Source: Neospora caninum Liverpool (Eukaryota; Apicomplexa; Conoidasida; Eucoccidiorida; Sarcocystidae). From it: a DNA stretch of 64,000 nt. The position numbers and the translations under genes were made by a program. Positions 28,076 to 38,040 of this stretch are shown here, piece after piece. Within the stretch, counting starts at the first letter, position 1. Each line of letters begins with the position of its first letter. The stretch lies in the NCBI RefSeq assembly GCF_000208865.1, contig NC_018393.1, positions 620,001 through 684,000 of the forward strand, written 5' to 3'. The notes under the pieces are model-generated. The model made no database searches. It was not told where the DNA came from and saw nothing but the letters and a program-made list of their open reading frames with translations.

Positions 28076-28641
28076 GCGACGCACAGTCTCGTTTGGTTCC
28101 TCACAATAATCATAAACTCTTGCTGGAGAGTGGCCGCGGCTACAGGTGCAGCAGCAATAAGAGTGTCGGCGTCGTGTTTGTGGGGAGCGCCGCTTTGCCC
28201 GTCGGATGGCAGATACTCAGCGCAGCTGTGCTCCTTGGGGCGCTGGGAAAGCGCGTCAGTGCGACCTGCTCCTACCCCAACCTTTTCCGTCTTCGCGACT
28301 GTCTTCCTATTTTGCCGCCCGGCCGGGATGGAGAGCGCAGTACTCAAATGGTGAGGTCGCTTTGGCGTCCCACACGCCGTCTTACTCGATAAGGGGTTGC
28401 ATGCCCCGATGCAAGTGTTCTGCACTCACCCGGAAGGCGATCCACGAAGAGGGGTTCCGCTTAAACAACTGCTTGCCTGGTCCACATGACTCCCGTCGAG
28501 ACGCGGCGCCGCTGTGGACCCCTGAAATTGCCGGTCGTCCTATGTGGTGCTTGTCCAGCATTCATCAGTAGGGATACTGCGGGGTGCAAGACCCTGCGCG
28601 TTTCGTGCGCCGTCCTGTGTCCGTGGATTTGTGACATCTGG
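28076..28641. repeat. Extra satellite block 7 (566 bp), second of a triplet
   Basis: Begins at the gcgacgcacagtctcg variant of the boundary landmark and ends at gcgccgcagggtctcc. Its interior differs clearly from the blocks on either side, so the triplet is not three fresh copies of one block. Confidence 0.8.
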
Positions 28642-29205
28642 GCGCCGCAGGGTCTCCTGGGGTTCTTCTCAATAATCATAAACTCTTGCTGGGGAGTGAT
28701 CGCGGTTACGGCTGCAGCAGCAATCAGCGTGTTGGCGTCGTGTCTGTAGGGGCGCCGGTTTTCCCGTCGGATGGCAGATACTCAATGCAGCCGTGATTCC
28801 GGGGGAAGCCCGTCTGTGCCGCTTGCTTGTCGAACGCCTTTCCATGCCTAACAGGCCTTCCTTTTTGTGCCGACTGGTGTAGACGGTGAGTGCAGTACCA
28901 AAATGGTGATGCCGGTCGTCCGGTGGCGTCCCACACGGCGTCGTGATGGACGAAGGGTTGCACGCCTTGGTGCAGGGGATACTGCATCCACCAGATATGT
29001 GATCTGCAACGACGGGTTCGGATTCAGCAACTAACTGCCTGAGCGTCCTCGCTCGAGTCGACATGAAGCGTTGACGTGTGCACCGTTGCAATGCCCGACC
29101 TTCCCATGTGGTGCTTCTCCAGCTGTCGAGAGTATGGACACTGCGGCTTGCAAGAGCCTGCGCTTTTCGTGGGCCTTCTCGTGTCCATCGATTGGTGGTA
29201 TCCGG
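28642..29205. repeat. Extra satellite block 8 (564 bp), third of a triplet
   Basis: Begins at gcgccgcagggtctcctg and ends at gcgacgcagtgtcag, where the ordinary unit resumes. It contains the cagcagcaatcagcgtgtt variant of the conserved segment. Confidence 0.8.
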
Positions 29206-32200
29206 GCGACGCAGTGTCAGCTCGCGTTGCCTGGTGGGGGCGTCAGGTAGCGACAGGAGGAACACTCCCGAGCGGCGCCTGTAGTTGTTGCATCGATTTT
29301 CGGGTGGGGTCCGAGGGAGTGTGGCCGCACTAGGGCACGCTGAATAGGGGTTGTGGCGAGCCACTGAACTAAGTGTTCTTCTGTCAATGCTTCGGCACAG
29401 TCGAGCCTACGCTGTGAAGCTTACTAGCTAGCGTCTGCCACATCTTCTGCTCTAGCATACGACGTTTTCCTGCGGGTGACTTTGCCGTGGAGACTGAGAA
29501 GCAGTAGATGCGTATCACATATATTCACACGTACGAGCGACGTTCGGTCATGAATCGGGTGGAGGCCGGGCGGGGTTCTGCGGGTCTCTCGCCACGACAA
29601 ACACGATCTGGTAGCATGTGATATCTCGGCTAGTCACGTCACGGATTTTTGTTTGCCGAGGCGCTGAGAGCCAGCGCTGCCAGACCGGCGACGGCGGAGA
29701 CCGGAGACGTTGAGGAGGGGGTTTTGTGAATTTGCATTGGTCGCGGCCGGTTCTGAAGGGGACCACGAGCACTGAATGCTGGTGGCAACCAAGCTAGCAG
29801 GTATCTCGCCGGACCGGGCCAGACGGGTTTCCACTCGTCTCCAGGTATTTGGCGTTTACTAGATACCATTCAATTACGGTTCGCGGCAAGGATGCCCATT
29901 TCCTTGGAGTCTGTTACCTGGCTTCGCGCACGCAGTCACTTGTGAGGGCTGCCAGTCCTGACACATCCATGACACACTGTGGCTCAGGAGTCCACTGGTG
30001 TTGCGGCTCATATACATTAGGTGACTGTGTCAAGCATATGGGCGTCAGCAACGCTTGGGAAGACACCATCGACACCACAGGTCTGTTAACATGCCATTCC
30101 GCTGGCTGCTAGTCGACGAGAGATTGGATCCATATCGACAGGGCATTTCCGGAACATGATAGACCCGACTCTGTTGTGGCCGCTCGTTGTTCGTCATCAC
30201 GAACAGGCAGTAGAAGCTGTGCCCATCTAGTGCTTGTGGACCCCTGCAGTGTACCAGTCCTGCAAGTGTGTGTGTGTGTGTCTCTTGGGGTTCCTGTCAA
30301 TGATCATAACCTGTTGCTGGAGAGAGATCTCGGCTACAGGTGCAGCAGCAATCAGAGTGTTGGCGTCGTGTTCGTGGGGAACGCAGCTTTGCCCGTCGGA
30401 TGGGAGATACTCAGCGCGGCCGTGATTCCGGGGGAAGCGCGTCATTGTGCATTGCACATCTTACCCTTTTCCATGCCTGATTTGGCTTCGTTTCTTCTGC
30501 TGACTGGCGTAGCCTGTGAGTGCAGCACCAAAATGTTGATGGCGTTCGTCTGGGTGGCGTCTCTCACGGCGTCGTGATGGACTAGGGGTTGCACGCCTTG
30601 GTGCAGAGGATTCTGCTTCCACGAGACATGTGACCCACGACTTCCGACGGCCTCGGCTTATGCAACTACCTGCCGGGTCGTCGTCACTCGCGTGAACATG
30701 GTGCGGCGATGCGGACCGTTGGGATGCCTGGCCCTCCCGTTTGGTGCTTCTCCATCTAACTGGAATAGGAACACAGCGGCTTGCAAGAGCCTGTGCCTTT
30801 CGTGCGCGGTCTCGTGTCCATCGATTGGTGGCATCCGGGCGACGCAGTGTCAGCTCGCGTTGCCTGGTGGGGGCGTCAGGCAGCGACAGGGGGAACACTC
30901 TCGAGCAGCGCCTGTAGATGTTGCATCGATTTTCGGGTGGCGTCCGAGGGCGTGTGGGCCCATGAAAGCAGGCCGAATAGGGGTTGTGGCGAGCCCCTGA
31001 TCCGAGTGTTCTCCGCGGAAGTTGTGTCCCATGCTTGTGCACAGAAGGGAGTACGCTGCGATGCTGACTGGCGGGCGTCCGCCAGCTCTTCTGTTCTAGC
31101 ATACGACGGTTTGCTGCGGGTGGCTTTGCCGTGGGGACTGAGAAGCAGTAAATGCGTGTCATCATAATCGTATGGACGGGTCAGGTTCTGCCATCAGTTA
31201 GGTGGAGGGCAGATGGGGCGGGCTCTGTCCATCTCTCACGACGACAAAGACGATCTAGAGGCATGTGATCACTCGACTAGTCATGTCACGGATTTGTGTT
31301 TGCCGAGACGCTGAGAGCCAGCGCTGCCGGACCGGCGATGGTGGAGACCGGAGTCGTTCAGGCGGACTTTTGTGAATTTGCATTTTGGTCGCAGCCGGTT
31401 CTAAAGGGGACCACGAGCACTGAATGCTGGTGGCAACCAAGCTAGCAGGTATCTCGCCGGACCGGTCTAGCGGGTATCCACTCGTCTCCAGGTATTTGGC
31501 GTTTACTATCTACCATTCAATTACGGTTCGCGGCAACGGTGCCCATCCTCATGGAGTCGGTTACTCGGCCTCGCGCATGTAATGCGTTGTGAGGGCTGCC
31601 AGTCCTAACGCACCCATGGCAAACTGCGGCTCGGTGGGCAACTGGTGTTGCGGCTCATATACATTAGGTGACTGAGCCAAACATATGCGTCGACGGCGTG
31701 TCCCAAGGCGTTCCCTACACTACGTGTCTCTGAACATGTCGCTCCACTCGCTGCTGTCGACGAGAGATTGGATCCATATCGACAGGGCATTTCCGGAACA
31801 TGATAGACCCGACTCTGTTGTGGCCGCTCGTTGTTCGTCATCACGAACAGGCAGTAGAAGCTGTGCCCATCTAGTGCTTGTGGACCCCTGCAGTGTACCA
31901 GTCCTGCAAGTGTGTGTGTGTGTGTCTCTTGGGGTTCCTGTCAATGATCATAACCTGTTGCTGGAGAGAGATCTCGGCTACAGGTGCAGCAGCAATCAGA
32001 GTGTTGGCGTCGTGTTCGTGGGGAACGCAGCTTTGCCCGTCGGATAGCAGATACGTAGCGCAGCCGCGCTGCCGGCGAAAGCGTGTTAATGTGCCTTGCT
32101 GCTACCGCACTCGTTTGCATGCTTGGGATTGCCTGAGCTTTTTGCCAGCTGGCCTGGATGGAGAGTGCAGTGCCAAAATATCGGGCTGCATGCTAGCGTC

Positions 32201-32471
32201 CCACACGCCATCATGGTTGATGGGGGGTCTCTTGTCTCGATGCACCTGTTCTCAGTCCACCAGGCAGGTGATCCACGAAGACAAGGACGGCTTAGGCAAC
32301 TACCGGCCTGATCCTCCTCGCTCCCGTCGACATGCTACGGTGATGTGGACCGTTGGAATGGCCGGCCTTCCTGTGTGGTGGTTCTGCAGCTAGGTTCAGT
32401 AGGAACACTGCGGCCTGCAAGAGCCTCGCCGTCTCGCGGGCCGTCTCGTGTCCGTGGACTTGTGGCACCTG

Positions 32472-33016
32472 GGCGACGCACAGTCTCGTTCGGTTTTTCT
32501 CAATAATCATAAACTCTTGCTGGAGAGTGGTCGGGGCTACAGGTGCAGCAGCAATCACAGTATTGGCTCAGGTTTTCCCGTCGGATGGCAGATACGTGGC
32601 GCAGCCGTGATTCCGGGGGAAGCCCTTCTGTGCGGCTTGCTCGTCAAACATCTTTCCATGCCTCGCTTGTCTTCCTTTTTGTGCCTGCTGTCGTAGACGG
32701 TGAGTGCAGTACCAAATGGTGATGTCGTTCGTCCGGTGGCGTCCGACACGGCGTCGTGCTGGACGAAGGGTTGCACGCCTTGGTGCAGAGCCTTCTGCAT
32801 CCACGAGGCATGTGATCCACGACGACGGCCTCAGCTGAGGGAACTCCCTGCCTGGTGCCCCTCACTCCCGTCGACCTGAAACGGTGCTGTGAACCGGTGG
32901 AATGCCCGACCTTCCCACGTGGTGCTTCTCCAGATATCGAAAGTATGGACACTGCGGCTTGCAAGAGCCTGCGCGTTTCGTGCGCCGTCTCGTGTCCACT
33001 GATTGGTGGCATCTGG
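32472..33016. repeat. Extra satellite block 9 (545 bp)
   Basis: Begins at gcgacgcacagtctcg and ends at gcgacgcagtgtcag. It is about 20 bp shorter than the others because of an internal deletion near 32,560-32,580, where the tgttggcgtcgtg text is missing. It accounts for the 2178-bp interval 31,653-33,831. Confidence 0.8.
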
Positions 33017-34874
33017 GCGACGCAGTGTCAGCTCGCGTTGCGTGGTGGGGGCATCAGGCAGCGACAAAGGGGACACTGTCGAGCAGCAGCGGCTGTAGAT
33101 GTTGCATCGATTTCCTGGTGGCGTGCGCGTGCACGTGGGCGCATGAGGGCACGCCAAATAGGGGTTGTGGCGAGCGACTGAACTAAATGTTCTCTGCGCA
33201 CGATCTGTCGCATGCTTCTGCAACAAAGGCGGTACGCTGCGACGCTGACTGGCGGGCGTCCGCCACCTCTTCGGCTCTAGCATACGGCGGTTTCCCGCGG
33301 GTGCGTTTGCCGTGGAGACTGAGAAGCGTGGATGCGTACAACACATATTCCCACAGATGAGCGACGTTCGGTCATGAATCGGGTGGAGGCCAGGCGGGGT
33401 TCTGCGGGTCTCTCGCCACGACAAACACGATCTGGTAGCATGTGAAATCTCGGCTAGTCATGACACGGATTTTTGTTTGCCGAGGCGCTGAGAGCCAGCG
33501 CTGCCAGACCGGCGACGGCGGAGACCGGAGTCGTTCAGGGGGGGTTCGGTGAAATTGCATTTTGGTCGCAGCCGGTTCTGAAGGAGACGGGGAGCACTGA
33601 ACGCTGGTGGCACCCGTGCTAGCCAGTGCGTCGCCGGACCGAGCTAGACGGGTTTCCACTCGGATCCTGGTATTTGGCGTTTACTAGCAACAATTCACTG
33701 ACGGTTCGCGGCAAGGATGCCCATGTTCGCGGAGTCTGTGACCTGGCATCGCCCACACATTGCAATGTGGGAGCTGCCAGTCCTGACACACCCATGACAA
33801 ACCGCGCCTCAGGGGAAACCTGGTGTTGCGGCTCCTTTATAGTAGGCGACTGTAGCGATACGGGCATCAGCGAGGCTTCTGAAGACACTGTCGACACCAC
33901 GGGTCTCTTAACATGTCGTTCCACTACCTGCTGTCGACGAGAGATTGGATCCATATCGACAGGGCATTTCCGGAACATGATAGACCCGACTCTGTTGTGG
34001 CCGCTCGTTGTTCGTCATCACGAACAGGCAGTAGAAGCTGTGCCCATCTAGTGCTTGTGGACCCCTGCAGTGTACCAGTCCTGCAAGTGTGTGTGTGTCT
34101 CTTGGGGTTCCTCTCAATGATCATAACCTGTTGCTGGAGAGAGATCTCGGCTACAGGTGCAGCAGCAATCAGAGTGTTGGCGTCGTGTTCGTGGGGAACG
34201 CAGCTTTGCCCGTCGGATAGCAGATACGTAGCGCAGCCGTGATTCCGGGGGAAGCCCGTCTGTGCGGCTTGCTCGTCGAACGGTTTTCCATGCCTGACTT
34301 GCCTTGCTTTTTTTGTGCCGACTGGCCTGGATGGAGAGAGCAGTACCAAATGGTGATGTCGTTCGTCCGGTGGCGTCCGACGCGCCGTCGTGCTGGACAA
34401 AGGGTTGCACGCCTTGGTGCAGAGCCTTCTGCATCCACGAGGCATGTGATCCACGACTTCCGACGGCCTCGGCTTATGCAACTACCTGCCGGGTCGTCGT
34501 CGCTCGCGTGAACATGGTGCGGCGATGCGGACCGTTGGGATGCCTAACCCTCCCGTTTGGTGCTTCTCCATCTAACTGGAATAGGGACACAGCGGCTTGC
34601 AAGAGCCTGCGCCTTTCGTGCGCGGTCTCGTGTCCATCGATTGGTGGCATCCGGGCGACGCAGTGTCAGCTCGCGTTGCCTGGTGGGGGCGTCAGGCAGC
34701 GACGGGGGGAACACTCACGAGCAGCGGCTGTAGATGTAGCAACGATTTTCGGGTGGCGTCCGAGTGCGTGTGGCCGCATGGGGGCAGGCCGAATAGGGGT
34801 TGTGGGGAGCTACTGATCCAAGTGTTCTCCGCGCACGGTGTGTCGCATGCTTCTGCAACAAAGGCGGTACGCTG

Positions 34875-37265
34875 GCATGGGTTACTGGTCGCGGACCCGC
34901 GCGAGTGCGGCACTCGCATAAGAGACGGGGCTGGAGTATATATTCTGCCGGCGCATAGGGGAAGTGGCTTGTCGTCTCTGCAGGGATAGAGCGGTTCACG
35001 GGGAGGTCCGCCGCTGGACGATTAACTTGAAACACGAAGCCACGTGTTTGTTAACGGCGTGAGGCCGGAACCCTCTCGGCAAACGTCACATTGCAGCCTC
35101 CTAGGCATGCTGCGTTGTTTCTTATTTTTGTTTTTCGGTTGAATCACGAGCGTCTCTCCTCGGCATTGAGCGCTGCGCAGCCATGAGAGTCTGGCCTGGG
35201 TGTGCGTCAGTGATGCTCTATTAGAGCGTGCTGTCATAGCGACTCGCCTTAAGTGTGCCGGTGTGTGCCATCGTGGACAGTTTGTCTGCATCTCGACGTG
35301 CCTACACCGTTATGACGCGCCACGTCCTGATGAGACGTTTTGTCCTTGGTGGTGGTGTCCAGAAGAAAATAGTGAGTACATTGATCTGGAACGCGTTGGG
35401 GGGGTCGTTGGTTTGGATTTAGAGCGGCGTCGCTCTGAGAAGGAAGCTGCAAATGTGCATTTCCAGCTTCTTAGGAGGATGAGAGGCATAGTGACTATGG
35501 TTTCGTGATTAGGAGGGCAGTGAAGCTATGTGCATCATTCGTATCCATAAGAGGAGTGTGTTGAGGTTTGATTTGTTGTAGGGTGTCGGAAGCCGCAAGG
35601 GTGAGGGGTGTAGGCGGTGGCAGGACACGGCTGCACGTATTGGCAGTTAAGCGTGGTAGGTGCATTTATCCGGTTGAAGGCTACGGGAGGTAGGTGGGAA
35701 CGCGTTACGAACGGTAGATCTCTGCCTCAACTCGGGGAGCCTCTCAGTGTCACCGGCTGCACATATGCAATTTGTTGTGTTGTGTGCTTTTTAAGAAAAA
35801 AGTAGGGGCTCTTCGTCGTCAGCACGAGATTCGACAGCGTGACGACACGAAGGAATCGGTGTCCGCAACGAGTAGTGTGCAGCGCAGCATCACATATCCC
35901 ACAGCGTATACTACCAAACGGGGTCATGATGTGCTCCGAAGTGTGCGGCATGAGGTTCTGGAGCAGGCATCGCTCCCCATGCCTGCCGCTCCGTAACTTT
36001 AGGAATTGCAACACGGGCAAGTCAGAGGCGGGGAGCCGCAGCCGTCCGGGGGGTCACATTAGACAAGCCGTTTGCCTTATGTTCGTGAAACTCGTGTCGG
36101 GGTACCTATCAACGTGGCGATGCGCGCACGTGAGCCAAAACAGACTATTGCGACCGTGTCGCTTAACCCTGAACTGGGGAGGTCGTATCAGCGTGTATGC
36201 GGCGTCAGCGATGTTGTTGTGCGCTTCAGTACGCAGCGTTGTCAGCGGGTCCGGTGCCTCTAGCAAAATAGCCTGCGTTTTCTGGTGCCTCTCCGGTAAA
36301 TTTCCACGTCGTATTTCTTTCGGTTCAAGGGATACAGGCATAGCTGTCCCGATGATGGTTTCAGCTTCCGTTCCTGACTTGTTTTCCACTTTACTCGGTT
36401 CCTTCGCCTACCGCCGTTCCTAGTCTGCATCATTGCACGGGCGGCGTGAGGGCTGCAAAATTACTCCACTCCTTTTTCGCTTTACGGTCACGGCCGTGAG
36501 ACGCTAGCAGTCAATTATGGGAGTCTGCAGATAATGGGCAGAGTAGAGGAGAGACACACGAGATCGGCAATAGGTGTGAGAGTGTCTGGCCAGGTAGTCG
36601 ATGCTGTTTGTGTGGGGATTTGTTGCAAGTTGTTGCGTGGCCACGGAAGGAGATATCATGCAGACAGCACGCGATCACCCGAGTTTGCTCATATGCCGCA
36701 GTGGCTGACGTGAATGTACTGTCTTGCCTGTTCCGGTGACGGAGTAACAGACAGACTGCAGCAGGTTAGGGAGGCAGTGGCGTAATGGATGCTATCCAGC
36801 ATATCAACTGGACGTGGGTCTCTGTAGCGTGATTGAGATTGTCGTCCGCCTCACCTAATTCCGCTGCTACAAATGCTCGCCCATCGTAAGGTTGTTTTGC
36901 CTAGCATTCGCGCCTGTCGGCAGATTTTTCACTATGGCACTCCGTCGGCAAGCCTCTACCCTTCCTCTTTGTGTTCAGTTTTTCCCGGTAAGAACGTTGC
37001 TTCCTACAGGCGTATGATCGGGTGCAACGACGAGAAAAGGACAGGAGACGAGAGCGTGGGAGGCGGTCCTTTGCAGGGTGGGTGAGCACCTGGCGTTTTG
37101 AGGCTGGCAACTCCTGTCTCTGGTTCTACATGTGGAATGGCCACATTTTTAGGGGCCACTTGTAGTCGTACCTGGCTGGTGAGGCACCAATGGTAGCGCT
37201 TTGTGATTGGCTCTGTCATCACACTGCAACGTCTGTTCAGGTCAAGAAGGTACGCGGCGATTCTA
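34875..37265. other. Unique, gene-poor stretch next to the array
   Basis: The sequence is no longer repetitive and has lower GC than the array. Open frames are short and overlap on both strands, for example 35,839-36,423 plus (194 codons) and 36,054-36,389 minus (111 codons). Neither shows a domain, signal peptide or conserved motif that I recognise. I find no RNA gene or mobile element. A small multi-exon gene cannot be excluded. Confidence 0.6.
34891..34917. other. Stem-loops at the satellite boundary
   Basis: About 17-27 bp beyond the last recognisable satellite sequence lie GCGG-AC-CCGC (34,891-34,900) and then GCGAGTG-CGG-CACTCGC, a perfect 7-bp arm with a 3-nt loop (34,901-34,917). They mark the junction from repeat to unique DNA. 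A role in array formation is only a possibility. Confidence 0.5.
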
Positions 37266-37900
37266 AAGGCCAACCAAGGTAGCAGGCGCATCTACCTCAT
37301 CTGCCTGCTCCATACGAGGGCCAGTCAGCTCCAGGTAGAGGTACACGAGAGATCAGCGACGGCGTGCGTCGTCAAGGCGTCTGTGTATTGTCCGTGACTG
37401 CGGTGCAACACAGCAGGTGTTGTCTCTTATACATCCGGACGTCATCCGTTCGTGACAGCAGAGAGAAAATGGGTACCCATGGCGGTGTTCCCTTTGTGCC
37501 CTTTTTATGGGCTGTTCGAAACCGCGCCGCGAAAGCGCGGTACACGAGCTGACCTGTCCTGATGACGTGTGACGGCTCATTGTGATGTTTTTCCATTTCC
37601 AGTCTAAGAGTGTACGTTGTAGTTATTAAAGTCAATAAAGGCAGCAGGCTTCAGTTACGTCATACGCCTGCTCCATACGAGGTCCCCTCAGCTCCAGGTA
37701 GAGGTACCAGAGAAATTTGCGAAGGCATGTATCTTCACTCTGTTTGGGTATTGTCCGTGTCCGCGATCCATCACAGCCGGTGTCGTCTGTGCATCACGAC
37801 ATCGTCCGCTGTTGCCCCACCAGAGCAAATGGGCGCCCAAATGGGGTTTCCTCTGGGCGTTGTAGTTGCCCTCTGGTTTCCCCTGTCGTGGCTCGGCATT
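37266..37900. repeat. Decayed 363-bp tandem duplication
   Basis: Landmarks recur at a constant distance of about 363 bp: agcaggc at 37,281 and 37,643, ctgctccatacgagg at 37,305 and 37,668, ctccaggtagaggtac at 37,329 and 37,692, attgtccgtg at 37,387 and 37,750. Between them the copies differ at many positions. The second copy is open on the plus strand (37,610-38,038) and would encode a hydrophobic stretch near its end. The first copy is not open over the same region, so coding capacity is doubtful. Confidence 0.75.
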
Positions 37901-38040
37901 CTCTTTTGGTCCGCATGCTTCCGGTACCAGCGTCGCGTAGAGATCAGAGGGCAGCGTAGCCGAGGTGTTGCCTGGTCTTCCGTGGCCGTCTCCCTTGTTC
38001 TGCTTGCCAGTCTGGGTTACACTTGTTTTCGTGTGTGACG

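Larger units (their letters stand above)
10930..34225. repeat. Eight near-identical exchanged patches with a 7-bp-arm hairpin and a GT run
   Basis: A segment of about 300 bp or more, from cgacgagagattggatcc through tgttcgtcatcacgaaca and a GT dinucleotide run to cagctttgcccgtcgga, recurs almost unchanged. The hairpin (TGTTCGT, loop CATC, ACGAACA) lies at 11,036, 17,041, 19,219, 20,855, 25,250, 30,188, 31,832 and 34,019. Other units have unrelated text at the same place (gttcgtaaccagg or gtcgtatccagg). The last three copies are embedded in class C flanks that are otherwise diverged. The GT run differs in length between copies. Confidence 0.85.
1..34874. repeat. Nested tandem satellite array, about 1.65-kb basic unit
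   Basis: Eighteen copies of a TA-rich marker (gctcatatatattagg and variants) fall at intervals of 1683, 1666, 1654, 1654, 1655, 1605, 1627, 2193, 2184, 2179, 1634, 1626, 2760, 1638, 3307, 1647 and 2178 bp. Every unit contains the same ordered landmarks: the cctgccttccc-like segment, the cagcggctgtagatg segment, the gaatttgcat or gaatttccat segment, the TA marker, then the cagctgcagcag segment. Neighbouring class A units are almost identical, while different classes differ by many substitutions and by indels that are not multiples of three, so the array does not look coding. The left end lies outside the window; the right end is at about 34,874, where similarity stops after a tacgctg landmark. 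Subtelomeric, pericentromeric or other heterochromatic location is possible; I see no telomere repeats to decide. Confidence 0.95.
25740..34874. repeat. Satellite class C sub-array, most diverged units
   Basis: Class C is recognised by tctctcgccacgacaaacac, gatttttgtttgccgaggcg, by a ggggaccacgagcactg segment and by the tacattagg form of the TA marker. Units are more diverged from one another than in class A, as expected near the edge of an array. Spacings are 1638 (shared with B), 3307, 1647 and 2178 bp; the 3307-bp interval contains three extra blocks. Several units contain long patches that match class B almost perfectly. The final unit stops at about 34,874. Confidence 0.85.

Noticed and set aside
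1..34874. The array as the T. gondii 529-bp repeat or a known telomere-associated repeat
   Set aside because: The text does not resemble the 529-bp element as I remember it, and there are no TTTAGGG-type telomere arrays. A database comparison would be decisive.
1..34874. The array as rDNA or a CRISPR array
   Set aside because: There is no recognisable rRNA core sequence. Units are kilobases long without repeat-spacer structure, and the rest of the window is eukaryotic.
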